The notes under the pieces were generated by a model. It saw only the letters and a list, made by a program, of their open reading frames with translations, had not been told where the DNA came from and did not search any database. From assembly GCF_003121895.1 (NCBI RefSeq), contig NZ_QEWW01000004.1, positions 62,001 through 126,000 on the forward strand: 64,000 bases of DNA, in the 5' to 3' direction. A program made the translations under genes and the position numbers. Shown here piece after piece: positions 52,820 to 61,073 of the stretch. This DNA is from Ignatzschineria cameli. GTDB taxonomy: Bacteria > Pseudomonadota > Gammaproteobacteria > Cardiobacteriales > Wohlfahrtiimonadaceae. Each line of letters begins with the position of its first letter. Position 1 is the stretch's first letter.

Positions 52820-53866
52820 TTATTTTCTCAACTCCTTGAGAATTTGCACATATGGCGCATGGTCTAAATTTTTATCAAACTGCTCTAATGGACTTCTAGC
52901 CAAATTATCTATTGTCATTTCCATCAATCTATCCCTCATTTTACTATTGCCATCTCTACTATCCCAGTACTTTTCAATTTCTTCTTTATAGCCTTCATAC
53001 GCAAGAGCCGTTGCGTATTTATAAGAGTACTCTTCTTTTATTTGGTATAAAAATTGGCTCCGCTTGCTGACAAACCAAGACAGAAATATCAAGGGGGTTA
53101 TCATTAGAAATCTACCATACATCTTTAGAGACTCGTCACCGATAACGCTATCAAAAATAAAATATGACATTATCCCCATAGCTACTAGACTGACGTAATT
53201 GATAATATCTAGCCAACGTATTTTTTTTGTCAAGCTGTCTACACTCAATTTGAATGATTTTGTTAACCCCTCCCTAGTAGCGGCATCAGCTATAAGCTTC
53301 ATGTCTGAAAGAAGCTTCTCTGCTTCTTGCTTTTGAAGTTCTATTTTCTTAGAGTCCGAATGAATTTCCTCAATGGCCTGCATAGTACGTCTAAAATCTT
53401 TCGGAGCATTTATTTGTAAAGTAAAATTATCAGAAAATAACATATCAAATTTGATGCTTTGAATGTAGTTCAATATATTTGTCATTAAATCCAATAAATT
53501 AGTGCGTCGATAATTATTCATGACATTTTTCTTATCTTCCCCTAAAACAAACTCAAATTTCGATAAATTTTCAATTAAATTCAATAAAATAGTTAACTTT
53601 CCAATTAGTTTAATAACTCCATGCTCGCTATAGCTAGAAATCCAAGATTTGCTTTTATCAGCTTCAGCAAATAACACTTGTAATATCCACCTAGTACTTA
53701 CTACTATTTCTTTTATAAATGCATCTGGATCTTTAACTTCCATATATTTACTGATTCCGTTAAGGAAATTTGTATAATCATCTGCTTCAATTTTTTTGAT
53801 AATAACATCAAATGATTTCCGTAAATTTATTAAAATTTCATATCTTTCTTTATAATTAACTTCCAT
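52820..53866 (-). CDS. Coiled-coil membrane protein, candidate superinfection-exclusion factor
   Basis: The 348-residue protein has an N-terminal helical part of about 150 residues, a coiled coil (about 165-200), two membrane segments (about 215-240 and 250-268) and an acidic helical C-terminus. It has its own promoter and terminators on both sides, and low GC unlike its neighbours. That is the layout of a lysogenic accessory gene. I do not recognise a family. Confidence 0.6.
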   Translation of the reverse strand: MEVNYKERYEILINLRKSFDVIIKKIEADDYTNFLNGISKYMEVKDPDAFIKEIVVSTRWILQVLFAEADKSKSWISSYSEHGVIKLIGKLTILLNLIENLSKFEFVLGEDKKNVMNNYRRTNLLDLMTNILNYIQSIKFDMLFSDNFTLQINAPKDFRRTMQAIEEIHSDSKKIELQKQEAEKLLSDMKLIADAATREGLTKSFKLSVDSLTKKIRWLDIINYVSLVAMGIMSYFIFDSVIGDESLKMYGRFLMITPLIFLSWFVSKRSQFLYQIKEEYSYKYATALAYEGYKEEIEKYWDSRDGNSKMRDRLMEMTIDNLARSPLEQFDKNLDHAPYVQILKELRK

Positions 53867-53906
53867 TTGAATATCACTCTATATATATAAAATAAATTAT
53901 AGAATG

Positions 53907-53935
53907 ATTATATATGATATGCGTATACTGTTTAA
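53907..53935 (-). promoter_or_regulatory. Promoter of the membrane-protein gene
   Basis: On the minus strand TTAAAC (53935 to 53930), 17 bases, then TATAAT (53912 to 53907), about 40 bases before the gene. Both hexamers fit a sigma-70 promoter. Confidence 0.6.
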
Positions 53936-53954
53936 TCTACTTGAGTTAAATCAA

Positions 53955-53981
53955 CAAAAAAGCCCGCCTATTCAGCGAGCT
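53955..53981 (-). terminator. Intrinsic terminator after the Q-like gene
   Basis: AGCTCGC-TGAATAG-GCGGGCT followed by TTTTTT on the minus strand; same stem as at 33194 and 40939. It closes the early operon. Confidence 0.75.
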
Positions 53982-54044
53982 TTGAAGTCAATAAGACTAA
54001 CTTATATAAAATCATACATTTCAAAGTACTTCAATGCAAGTTTA

Positions 54045-54476
54045 TTACGCCCTCTTTCTCCCCATCTTTTTCTCAAGTGAAGTTATATCTTTTAGGAGAT
54101 AGAACATATCAAGCTTATGTGCAAACTCATTCAGTGCTGCCGTATATTCTTTTGGTGAAAACTTATCTAATCTTTGACATATACTTCCGACGCTTTCACC
54201 TTCCTTCCGCTCAAGATAAAACTCCTGTAAGACCTTCCGATGCTTTAAACTCATCTTATTATTTGGATCATTGCGCATTGCTAAGAATACAAATGTTGCA
54301 TCTTGAGCTAATTGATCTTGCTCAATACCGTCCGGTAAACGAGATCCATCTGCCTCACTACGCATCTCACCAATACGCGCAAGCGGGCTTTCGCTTGGAA
54401 AACCATTACTATCAAGCGACCAACGCGCCCAAGCTTCTAATACTGCTCTTGCTTGATTTAGATCCTTTCTACTCAT
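54045..54476 (-). CDS. Q-like late antiterminator
   Basis: About 143 residues from the ATG of MSRKDLNQARAVLEAWARW; an earlier ATG at 54494 lies inside the RusA gene. The pattern of AVLEAWARW, NGFPSESPLARI, an acidic middle and a helix-turn-helix-like C-terminal half (VGSICQRLDKFSPKEYTAAL) fits the phage antitermination Q family. It is the last early gene, the place of Q. It overlaps rusA by 8 bases. Confidence 0.7.
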   Translation of the reverse strand: MSRKDLNQARAVLEAWARWSLDSNGFPSESPLARIGEMRSEADGSRLPDGIEQDQLAQDATFVFLAMRNDPNNKMSLKHRKVLQEFYLERKEGESVGSICQRLDKFSPKEYTAALNEFAHKLDMFYLLKDITSLEKKMGRKRA

Positions 54477-54840
54477 TACTCTCCATTCCCTCAATGATTA
54501 TTCTTCCTACTTCGCCCCAGATCTTCGTTGTTCTGATATCCCATACGTGCGCGTCATCTTCATAGATTGCATCTAATAGCGCTTTTGTTAGGTTATCTAC
54601 GTCTGGCTTTTGTTGGTGCGCCTCACCTAAATGTTCAGCTCTTTTTTTCTTGCTCCAACTTGCCGGCATTGGCATTACAAAAGTGATGTGAGTTCCCATT
54701 TCTGGGACATTTATGCCACGTAACTTCACTTCATTTTTAAACGCCCAATAACGCGCTGTTGCTGGTCTCTTTTTCCATTTATCTGCGCGTGTCATTCTGG
54801 GCTTTGGCACTGGTACTATGTCGTAGATCTTCTTTGTCAC
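54469..54840 (-). CDS. rusA: RusA-type Holliday junction resolvase
   Basis: A 123-residue protein with the RusA signature KPDVDNLTKALLDAIYEDD (about 78-96), which holds the metal-binding Asp residues, followed by VWDIRTTKIW. RusA cuts four-way junctions in phage recombination. Confidence 0.92.
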   Translation of the reverse strand: MTKKIYDIVPVPKPRMTRADKWKKRPATARYWAFKNEVKLRGINVPEMGTHITFVMPMPASWSKKKRAEHLGEAHQQKPDVDNLTKALLDAIYEDDAHVWDIRTTKIWGEVGRIIIEGMESNE

Positions 54841-55253
54841 GCCATCCCCTTATTGGTTTTCTTTCTTGTCGCATCATTCGCGCATACAATCGGTAGTGAT
54901 TTAGTTAATAAAAACAGAGTACGCGCAACCCCATCCATCAAATGAACCCTCATGGCTGGGTCACTTTCGGTCTTTTGGTGACAACTTGAACAGGACCATG
55001 CAAAGATTGGATCTGGAGCTTTAAATCCTGTGCCCGTATTACCGGCAATTCTTACGTGGGCGCGTTGATCTCCATAGTGCTGGCAGCCTTCTAATCGAAT
55101 CATGCACGGTACATTGCCATCTAGTAACCACTTGCGTAGATCCGGTAGCTTTACCTCCTGTATTTCGATAGATAGTATTTCTGTGGCGGTGTTGATGTAC
55201 TTTGGATCGTCTATTACGCTTTGAATGAGCGCCTTGATTTCTTGCCTATTCAC
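54837..55253 (-). CDS. YbcO-like (DUF1364) nuclease
   Basis: The 138-residue protein has CMIRLEGCQHYGDQRAHVRI, and FAWSCSSCHQKTESD, an HNH-like zinc fold of the DUF1364/YbcO family. Such genes often stand next to rusA in lambdoid prophages. Confidence 0.82.
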   Translation of the reverse strand: MNRQEIKALIQSVIDDPKYINTATEILSIEIQEVKLPDLRKWLLDGNVPCMIRLEGCQHYGDQRAHVRIAGNTGTGFKAPDPIFAWSCSSCHQKTESDPAMRVHLMDGVARTLFLLTKSLPIVCANDATRKKTNKGMA

Positions 55254-55256
55254 TCT

Positions 55257-55451
55257 TTACTCCATATCTAACTTGATCGACTGTGTATCATCGATATGAA
55301 CCGTTTCAATTCTGCCCTTTGAATCAACCTCAAACCCATCTACTAGCTGACTCATCACACTTAACGCAAATGCCTGGCCCGCTTTTGTGTTCATATAGGT
55401 CGCTAAAAGCTTTGGATATCTAGAATCACTCCTTAAAACCCTCTTACTCAT
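55257..55451 (-). CDS. Small early protein of unknown function
   Basis: A 64-residue soluble protein with no recognised motif. It overlaps the next upstream gene by 4 bases, so is in the early operon. Confidence 0.55.
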   Translation of the reverse strand: MSKRVLRSDSRYPKLLATYMNTKAGQAFALSVMSQLVDGFEVDSKGRIETVHIDDTQSIKLDME

Positions 55452-55786
55452 AAACGCTCCCCTGCTATCTCGACTATTCCATCGCCTAATTCGATCATTC
55501 GATGAACTTTGATTCTGTATTTCGATAGTTGCCTCAATCTTCCCGGCAGTCGCTCTTTGGCAGATGAATTGACTCTTCTCATCCTTACTTTTGCATCATA
55601 GATTGTTCCTCTGTGAGGCTGATTGTTGATCTCTTTCACCGCATCGTTATATGCGATCTTTCTTGCTTGCTCTTCGATATATCGATCGACATCTTCCGGC
55701 GATAAACCTTGGATACTCTGAATTAAACGATAAGGATCTGAACCGATCCTTACCTTAATTTTTACTATTTGCTGATCTTGTTGCAT
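55448..55786 (-). CDS. Basic early protein of unknown function
   Basis: A 112-residue protein, acidic at first (SPEDVDRYIEEQARKIAYND) and strongly basic after residue 65 (KVRMRRVNSS, KERLPGRLRQLSKYRIKVHR), suggesting nucleic-acid contact. No family is recognised. Confidence 0.55.
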   Translation of the reverse strand: MQQDQQIVKIKVRIGSDPYRLIQSIQGLSPEDVDRYIEEQARKIAYNDAVKEINNQPHRGTIYDAKVRMRRVNSSAKERLPGRLRQLSKYRIKVHRMIELGDGIVEIAGERL

Positions 55787-55935
55787 TCAAAAATACCTGT
55801 ATCAACTCTAAACATATTCATAGATAAACAATCTTTCACGACGCTCTCTCTTCCCATATCTATGCCTGATCCGAGTAGGAATATCACTAAAGTAGCAAGC
55901 ATTAACCCGGTAAAAACCCCTATCATGTCTCTCAT
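55765..55935 (-). CDS. 56-residue membrane protein in the early operon
   Basis: MRDMIGVFTGLMLATLVIFL followed by LGSGIDMGRE and a short tail ending CNKISK. One membrane segment covers about residues 5-23. The start overlaps the stop of rdgC by 4 bases (ATGA), and the end overlaps the next gene by 22, as in the rest of the operon. It is short enough to be missed easily. Confidence 0.65.
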   Translation of the reverse strand: MRDMIGVFTGLMLATLVIFLLGSGIDMGRESVVKDCLSMNMFRVDTGIFECNKISK

Positions 55936-56828
55936 TGCTCATCACTCCCATGACATGCATTAAATAACCCAGTAGCAAGGCTTCTCACGGTATCTGCTAA
56001 TAAATAAGCATTACTTTGAGCCACTGCATTCTGGTCCTCACTAAGCTCTAACTGCTCTTGATACTGATCGAGATATCGCAGGCGCTTGAAAATGAAGTCT
56101 TCACCCAGTGAAAATGTAACGATATCTTCAAATGAGAGACCTACTCTGGTAACGCTCCATCCTTCTTCTAGGTTTAGCTCGATCTCTTTTGAGTCTAGTG
56201 GAATTCCTTTATAACGCGCAGTACCTCCCTCCTCTTTTGAGAGCTCTTTCATTTCAACTTCATCTAAAAGAGAAAATTTTTCATTGATTGAGTTGTTTCT
56301 TACCCAGTCAGTCATAATGATCGACATCTCTACTTGTGGCGCGTATCCAACCACTGGCAATGATCCTAAGCTCTTTCTAAGAACAGCCGTCACTAATGAA
56401 GCTTTCTTCTCGCTTGGAGCATCAACAACTAACCAGCCTTTTTCTAAGTCGATATACGCGCAAATAGATGACTGCTCTGGCGCTGTTTTCTTGATGAGTT
56501 CATTTGTGATGATCTCTTCGAGCTCTTTGTATAAAACTCTATCGAGAAGATCGATATTGTTATCACGCGCACGCTTCTCAATGGCAGTTTGAATCGCTTT
56601 GCGCGGAAGCTTCTTAATCTCCATCCCTAATCGAATAAATAGCGACTGATTCATCTCTTCAACAAGGTTTTCGCCTTGACTAAATGCCGGCAACCAACCG
56701 TACGTTTCCAATTCATCCTGACCGCAATCTCGTAGTGGATGCTGTACCAATAACTCTTCCAGTTGCTCTGCTGTTAGATCAACTTGCTCGTCAAACTTAT
56801 AAATCATGATATTTTTATAGGGTTTCAT
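55932..56828 (-). CDS. rdgC: RdgC-family recombination protein
   Basis: At 298 residues with the RdgC opening YKNIMIYKFDE and QHPLRDCGQDELETYGWLPAF, it matches the family over its length. RdgC forms a ring on double-stranded DNA and restrains RecA. A phage copy may guard replication intermediates. It overlaps both neighbours by 4 bases. Confidence 0.9.
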   Translation of the reverse strand: MKPYKNIMIYKFDEQVDLTAEQLEELLVQHPLRDCGQDELETYGWLPAFSQGENLVEEMNQSLFIRLGMEIKKLPRKAIQTAIEKRARDNNIDLLDRVLYKELEEIITNELIKKTAPEQSSICAYIDLEKGWLVVDAPSEKKASLVTAVLRKSLGSLPVVGYAPQVEMSIIMTDWVRNNSINEKFSLLDEVEMKELSKEEGGTARYKGIPLDSKEIELNLEEGWSVTRVGLSFEDIVTFSLGEDFIFKRLRYLDQYQEQLELSEDQNAVAQSNAYLLADTVRSLATGLFNACHGSDEQ

Positions 56829-57421
56829 GCCATCTCCTCCTGTTCATTAAACACGCGCCACTGCTCTGCTACCCAGTTAACGCCTTTTGTTGTAAATAAA
56901 ATATTGCTAAATGCCCTGCCATTTTCGGCAATGCCGGCTTTATGCTGAAATCTGCCGGCAGATAAATGAACCTGGTAAGCTGCCCAACCACCGTTCAATC
57001 GATACATGATTTTCTGACTGACCAGGAATGATCTAAATTCAGCCTCTTTAACATTGAGAAGCTTACAAACCTGTCTAAACGTCATTAGCCCGTTGCCTTT
57101 GACATATCGATCGACAAACTCAACCTTAGGGGCAACTTCGACTAACTTCTGCTGAGCTAATTGATTAGCTTCAACTTGATCTGCCCATGCGCGCGCTGCC
57201 TCCGCAGGATTATTAAAGTTTGGAAGTGCCGGTAAGGATGATTGGCTTTCCAACTCTAGCCATCTGTCAACGATTCTGGCTGTAAACTCCGGAGATAGAC
57301 GCGCAACAACTACAATTGAGTCACGCTTTCCTACTTCTCCAGAAAATATAAGAACATCTGTAAACCGTTTTCGTCCAAAATTATCGACTGATTGTTCAAC
57401 CACCATTGGTGGGTCTATCAT
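56825..57421 (-). CDS. Antirepressor with KilAC domain, N-terminal Rha part cut off
   Basis: The 198-residue protein starts inside what is normally the end of a Rha domain (FSGEVGKRDSIVVVARLSPEF..RIVDRWLELE, about 26-58). A KilAC domain then runs from about 80 to the end (VEFVDRYVKGNGLMTFRQVC, WAAYQVHLSAGRFQHK). The usual first 50 or so residues with the DNA-binding-like segment are missing. The frame upstream is closed by the stop of the 57-residue gene. It may still act through KilAC. Confidence 0.78.
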   Translation of the reverse strand: MIDPPMVVEQSVDNFGRKRFTDVLIFSGEVGKRDSIVVVARLSPEFTARIVDRWLELESQSSLPALPNFNNPAEAARAWADQVEANQLAQQKLVEVAPKVEFVDRYVKGNGLMTFRQVCKLLNVKEAEFRSFLVSQKIMYRLNGGWAAYQVHLSAGRFQHKAGIAENGRAFSNILFTTKGVNWVAEQWRVFNEQEEMA

Positions 57422-57439
57422 TTTTGACGGGGAACTTAC

Positions 57440-57613
57440 TCATGCGATACGCTCTCCATCTTGGTAGAAGTGAGGCTCTAAGTGATACATATTGTCGCCA
57501 CTTCTTATAAGAAGTACATTGCATGCGTCGTCTACAGCAAAGTCTTCTGAGTTTATTGAGTCCACATATTCGCTTCTCGATGTATCCCAAAATTTAATCG
57601 TTATCTTGCTCAT
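57440..57613 (-). CDS. 57-residue acidic protein in the early operon
   Basis: MSKITIKFWDTSRSEYVDSI and on, ending DGERIA. A perfect AGGAGG stands six bases before the ATG, the best ribosome-binding site of the region, which implies a well-translated gene. It shares frame with the antirepressor but ends in TGA 19 bases before its start. Function unknown. Confidence 0.7.
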   Translation of the reverse strand: MSKITIKFWDTSRSEYVDSINSEDFAVDDACNVLLIRSGDNMYHLEPHFYQDGERIA

Positions 57614-57622
57614 TGCGACCTC

Positions 57623-57847
57623 CTAGTGAATATCTTTCGGCACTGGCGTTTTGATTGAGCGAATCTTAAAATCAACAGCCTGATCATCTGATAGCTCAAT
57701 TGAAATATCTCTCATATCGATTAGGTCGGCAGTTGCGGCTGCTGCAATAATTAACTTTCTTACAAAATTAACCATTCCTAAAGGACCATCCTCTTTAATA
57801 ACTTGAGACCCAATATCCATTAATTGTTTTTCTATCTTGCAACTCAT
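57623..57847 (-). CDS. Small early protein of unknown function
   Basis: A 74-residue product with an Ala-rich helix RKLIIAAAATADLID and acidic ends. It follows the DnaC-like gene by two bases. No family is recognised. Confidence 0.55.
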   Translation of the reverse strand: MSCKIEKQLMDIGSQVIKEDGPLGMVNFVRKLIIAAAATADLIDMRDISIELSDDQAVDFKIRSIKTPVPKDIH

Positions 57848-57849
57848 CT

Positions 57850-58608
57850 CTAAGCTCCTTGTGCCGCTCTGTAATCACGCCATGCAAACGGTAACAAGAG
57901 CCCTTCATGCTGAATACGGCTTGCAATACGCTGCCCAACTGCTTTTGTGAAGTCCTCGATTTTCAAGTTCGAGATCATGATCGTTGGCTTCATCTCTTCG
58001 TAACGACCGTTAATAATGTCGAATAAAATATTACGTTCGTTATCGCTTCCTGCTTGGACCCCGACTTCATCGATAATCAGAAGATCGATATTTTTATAAA
58101 GCTCAATTAACTTCGCTTCTTCACCATTTCTCCCCCAACAATCACGAATTGAGCGGACTAATGCAGAAACAGAACGAAAGATCGAGTTATAACCTCGATC
58201 TGCAATTTCATTCGCGATTGAACAAGCAAGGTGCGTTTTGCCCGTTCCAACTCCACCTAATAAAAGCACGGGAGTTCCCATTTCTAGGTGATCTTCAAAA
58301 TCACGCGCAAAAGATTCCAAGATATCTTTAATCTGAGCCTGGCTCTCATGATTAACTTCATAATTATCAAACGAACAACGAGTAAAGCGTTTAGCGATTC
58401 CATCTTTTCCTCCAAGCTTAGATTTCAGCTCACGTTCTTGTCGGCACTTGGGGCAATCTGGAATGGCTCGACTTTCTAATCCTCGCTTTATTGAACTGAT
58501 ATACTCGCCATGCTTTTCACATATTTCGGTCGTATCGATTATCCAATCATTGGTAACAACTTCATTGATTGGCATTGGCTTGTTTAAAAACTGTTGAATT
58601 TGTTTCAT
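57850..58608 (-). CDS. DnaC-like helicase loader
   Basis: Read from the ATG of MKQIQQFLNK (about 252 residues), which has AGGGGGAAG before it and leaves no overlap with the previous gene. The zinc-binding CEKHGEY..CPKCRQ (about 30-57), Walker A LGGVGTGKTHL and Walker B LLIIDEVG are present. It loads the host DnaB helicase at the phage origin. Confidence 0.88.
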   Translation of the reverse strand: MKQIQQFLNKPMPINEVVTNDWIIDTTEICEKHGEYISSIKRGLESRAIPDCPKCRQERELKSKLGGKDGIAKRFTRCSFDNYEVNHESQAQIKDILESFARDFEDHLEMGTPVLLLGGVGTGKTHLACSIANEIADRGYNSIFRSVSALVRSIRDCWGRNGEEAKLIELYKNIDLLIIDEVGVQAGSDNERNILFDIINGRYEEMKPTIMISNLKIEDFTKAVGQRIASRIQHEGLLLPFAWRDYRAAQGA

Positions 58609-58618
58609 GATCTTCCCC

Positions 58619-59371
58619 CTATTTCCGCATATGTTCAGGAATAACCGGTGCGCCGTAATCTTGACTGTTAAAGTCATTAACCGCAGGCGTGCTTATTGCT
58701 CCACTCCAATTAACATTAAAACCACCCCAGCCTCGGTCAATACAAGTTCTAATAACTTGTTCCAATGTATAATTTGCTTTTTTCGCCTGTTTTTCTAAAC
58801 CTTCTACTGCTGACAGTGTCAAAGGCAAACGCTTGGCTTTTCTTAAAACAAGAAAATCTTTAGCAAGTTGCTCATCAATATTTCGTTCTAGCAATAGTTT
58901 CAGATCAGCAGGCGCTCTATTATGTTTAGAGTCACTTGTAGAAGAGTCTTTTGTAGAAGAGTCTTTGTTACGACATTTTGTCGTACCCTCTTTTAAGGCT
59001 TGGGGCGGTATATTGACATCAGCTACATATTCGGTAAGATCATCGAATAGCTGCGTGGGTTTAATGAAATAAAAGGTTCCTTTAACTCCCTTTTTTTCAT
59101 ATGAGACGTGTGAGTCAAACACTTTAGCTTTGCGCAGCTTCTCAAATATTCTTTGGATCGTTCTTAGTGATCCTATTATCGGAACGAACTCTCTTAGCTG
59201 AGTCTGATTTACCCAGACAAATCGCTCTCCATCTATCAACACACTTTCAACAGATGCTGAGGCATACATATCTTTTATGACGCTCATAACCAGAGCGTCA
59301 TTGTTATCGAGACCATGCTCAATAAGCTTATGTTGCTGAAAGCCATGTATTGTGAATTTCAATCTACTCAT
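58619..59371 (-). CDS. Phage replication initiator, O-like
   Basis: The 250-residue protein has a winged-helix-like N-terminal half (LREFVPIIGSLRTIQRIFEKL), a Ser/Thr/Lys linker (CRNKDSSTKDSSTSDSK), and a C-terminal helical part ending with RGWGGFNVNW. This resembles phage replisome organisers upstream of a DnaC-like gene. The origin is often inside such genes; repeats in the Ser/Thr linker region are a candidate. Confidence 0.75.
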   Translation of the reverse strand: MSRLKFTIHGFQQHKLIEHGLDNNDALVMSVIKDMYASASVESVLIDGERFVWVNQTQLREFVPIIGSLRTIQRIFEKLRKAKVFDSHVSYEKKGVKGTFYFIKPTQLFDDLTEYVADVNIPPQALKEGTTKCRNKDSSTKDSSTSDSKHNRAPADLKLLLERNIDEQLAKDFLVLRKAKRLPLTLSAVEGLEKQAKKANYTLEQVIRTCIDRGWGGFNVNWSGAISTPAVNDFNSQDYGAPVIPEHMRK

Positions 59372-59594
59372 TTGATTTCCTTTGCAAGCTTCTTAAGCGC
59401 TCGTAATAATCAACCCAAATTTCTTCTTTGGGTATGCCCGTTACTGCTTCAATAATTTCGGCATGTGCAATTGGAGGGACCTTTAATCCTCTTGATTTCC
59501 AGTGGAGCACTGCAGGGCGAGTAATTCCTAATGCAATTGATAACTTTTCAGCACCACCGGCTTTTTCAATTATTTCTTCTATAGACACCATCAT
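59364..59594 (-). CDS. Cro-like/YdaS-type regulator
   Basis: The 76-residue helix-turn-helix protein (EKLSIALGITRPAVLHWKSRGL, in two parts) resembles YdaS/Cro regulators. It is the first gene of the early operon, divergent from the CI-like repressor. It starts just beyond the operators. Confidence 0.85.
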   Translation of the reverse strand: MMVSIEEIIEKAGGAEKLSIALGITRPAVLHWKSRGLKVPPIAHAEIIEAVTGIPKEEIWVDYYERLRSLQRKSNE

Positions 59595-59622
59595 AATCCC
59601 TATGTAACACTAAGTTTTCGAT

Positions 59623-59710
59623 ATTGTTACCTATGTAATATTTCAAGTCAACTCTGTTATTGCACTTGTTACATTTGTATATTGAATTTAGTTACACTTG
59701 TAACTAGCAT
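59623..59710. promoter_or_regulatory. Immunity operators with divergent PR and PRM-like promoters
   Basis: Three related sites occur: GTTACCTATGTAAT (59626-59639), GTTACATTTGTATA (59668-59681) and GTTACACTTGTAAC (59691-59704, perfect arms). The minus promoter TTGACT (59651 to 59646), 17 bases, AACAAT (59628 to 59623) has the first site in its spacer. The plus promoter TTGAAT (59682-59687), 17 bases, TAGCAT (59705-59710) has the third in its spacer. Confidence 0.7.
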
Positions 59711-59755
59711 TAAAGGTAAGTAGTATCGAACAACCAAAATGGGAAAAGGCTTAAT

Positions 59756-60421
59756 ATGCTAAAAGAGAGACTCAAAGAAGCTAGAAAAAGAATGGGGATT
59801 TCCAGAGAAAAACTAGCGGAATTAGCAGGAGTATCGACATCAACAATTACCTTTTTAGAAAATGGAAGAAATGATGGCTCTAAATTTCTAGTTGAAATAG
59901 CTAGAGTATTAGGTGTAACTGCCGAATGGCTCATGTATGGGATAGATTCGAATACACCGACTACAGCTGAAGTGAGACCTATGCCCAATACCACTCCTAC
60001 AACACAAACAAATGAAGGTTCATTTGTTCCTGTTATCTCATGGGTAACTGCTGGTAATTTTCATAGTGTAGAAACATTGCCGGCTGATGAGCTAATCAAA
60101 TGGGTTCCATGCCCCGTAGCTCATAGCGAAAATACATTTGCGCTAAGAGTTGTTGGCGTCAGCATGGAAAATCCAAATGGAAAACCATCCTTTGAAGATG
60201 GCGACATTATCTATGTCGATCCTGATCGAGTACCTGAAAATAAATCTCTAGTTGTCGTAACTCTAGAAGGAAGTTCTTCTGCTACATTTAAACAATTAGT
60301 GATAGAAACAGATGGTATGTATATCCAACCATTAAATCCAAACTGGCATGAGAAAGTTATCAAAATCAACGGTAATGCCGTGATTAATGGTGTTGTTATT
60401 GGAAAATGGACGGATGTTTAG
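59756..60421 (+). CDS. CI-like prophage repressor with S24 peptidase domain
   Basis: The 221-residue protein has an HTH_3/XRE domain (about 3-60; ISREKLAELAGVSTSTITFL) and a LexA-type S24 domain with the cleavage pair Ala-Gly in WVTAGNF, catalytic Ser in VGVSMENP and Lys in ATFKQL. RecA-stimulated self-cleavage would induce the prophage. It is divergent from the Cro-like gene across three operators. Confidence 0.93.
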   Translation: MLKERLKEARKRMGISREKLAELAGVSTSTITFLENGRNDGSKFLVEIARVLGVTAEWLMYGIDSNTPTTAEVRPMPNTTPTTQTNEGSFVPVISWVTAGNFHSVETLPADELIKWVPCPVAHSENTFALRVVGVSMENPNGKPSFEDGDIIYVDPDRVPENKSLVVVTLEGSSSATFKQLVIETDGMYIQPLNPNWHEKVIKINGNAVINGVVIGKWTDV

Positions 60422-60439
60422 TTATTTAAAGGAACTTTT

Positions 60440-61027
60440 ATGAAAAAACTATTTTTTAGTGTCGCTTTATTTTCATTATCGGCAGCATACGCATCAAATT
60501 GCTCTTCAATTGAAAACGATATTGCTAGACTTGCTTGTTATGATAAAAATGCAGAAAATTCCAAAAATAATGAAAACGAACAGAATGAATCAGATAAATT
60601 AAAAAAAGAATATGATGATTGGATCGTTAATATCACTGAATCTCCTTTGGATGACTCTAAAGAGGTTACGATAATAAAATTTGCTAACGACTATAAAAAT
60701 AAAAGAAGTCCGGCAATTTTAATGCTCCGCTGCCAAAGAGATAAAACAGATGCTTTTGTTTCATGGGATGAATACCTGGGATCGAACAACATGAAGGTAG
60801 CTTACCGAATCGATAAAGAAGAGGCAAAAAACTCTTGGTGGAATGCATCAAGCAATGGCCAAGCCTCATTCATTCCCAAACCCATCTCTTTTATAAAATC
60901 TCTAGAAGGTAAAGAAACAATATATATAGAAGCTGAAAAATATAGAGGTGGGAGAGTTTCGGCTACTTTTGATATTTCAGGTATTAAAGAGGTTATTGAA
61001 CCTCTAAGAAAGGCTTGCAACTGGTAA
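60440..61027 (+). CDS. VasI/TagO-like periplasmic protein
   Basis: The 195-residue precursor has a signal peptide to about residue 18 and the family opening NCSSIENDIARLACYD. The later WIVNITESPLDDSKEVTI, LMLRCQRDKTDAFVSW and FDISGIKEVIEPLRKACNW match VasI/TagO type VI secretion-associated proteins. The family also occurs in phages. It is cotranscribed with the repressor (19-base gap), so likely expressed in the lysogen. Confidence 0.7.
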   Translation: MKKLFFSVALFSLSAAYASNCSSIENDIARLACYDKNAENSKNNENEQNESDKLKKEYDDWIVNITESPLDDSKEVTIIKFANDYKNKRSPAILMLRCQRDKTDAFVSWDEYLGSNNMKVAYRIDKEEAKNSWWNASSNGQASFIPKPISFIKSLEGKETIYIEAEKYRGGRVSATFDISGIKEVIEPLRKACNW

Positions 61028-61073
61028 TTAAATAAAATTATTAGCTCAAAGACAAACTATAACAAGGTGATAA

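Noticed and set aside
57396-57590. A 64-codon minus frame before the antirepressor
   Set aside because: It is rich in Arg, Cys and Leu and shadows the 57-residue gene, which has the better start signal.
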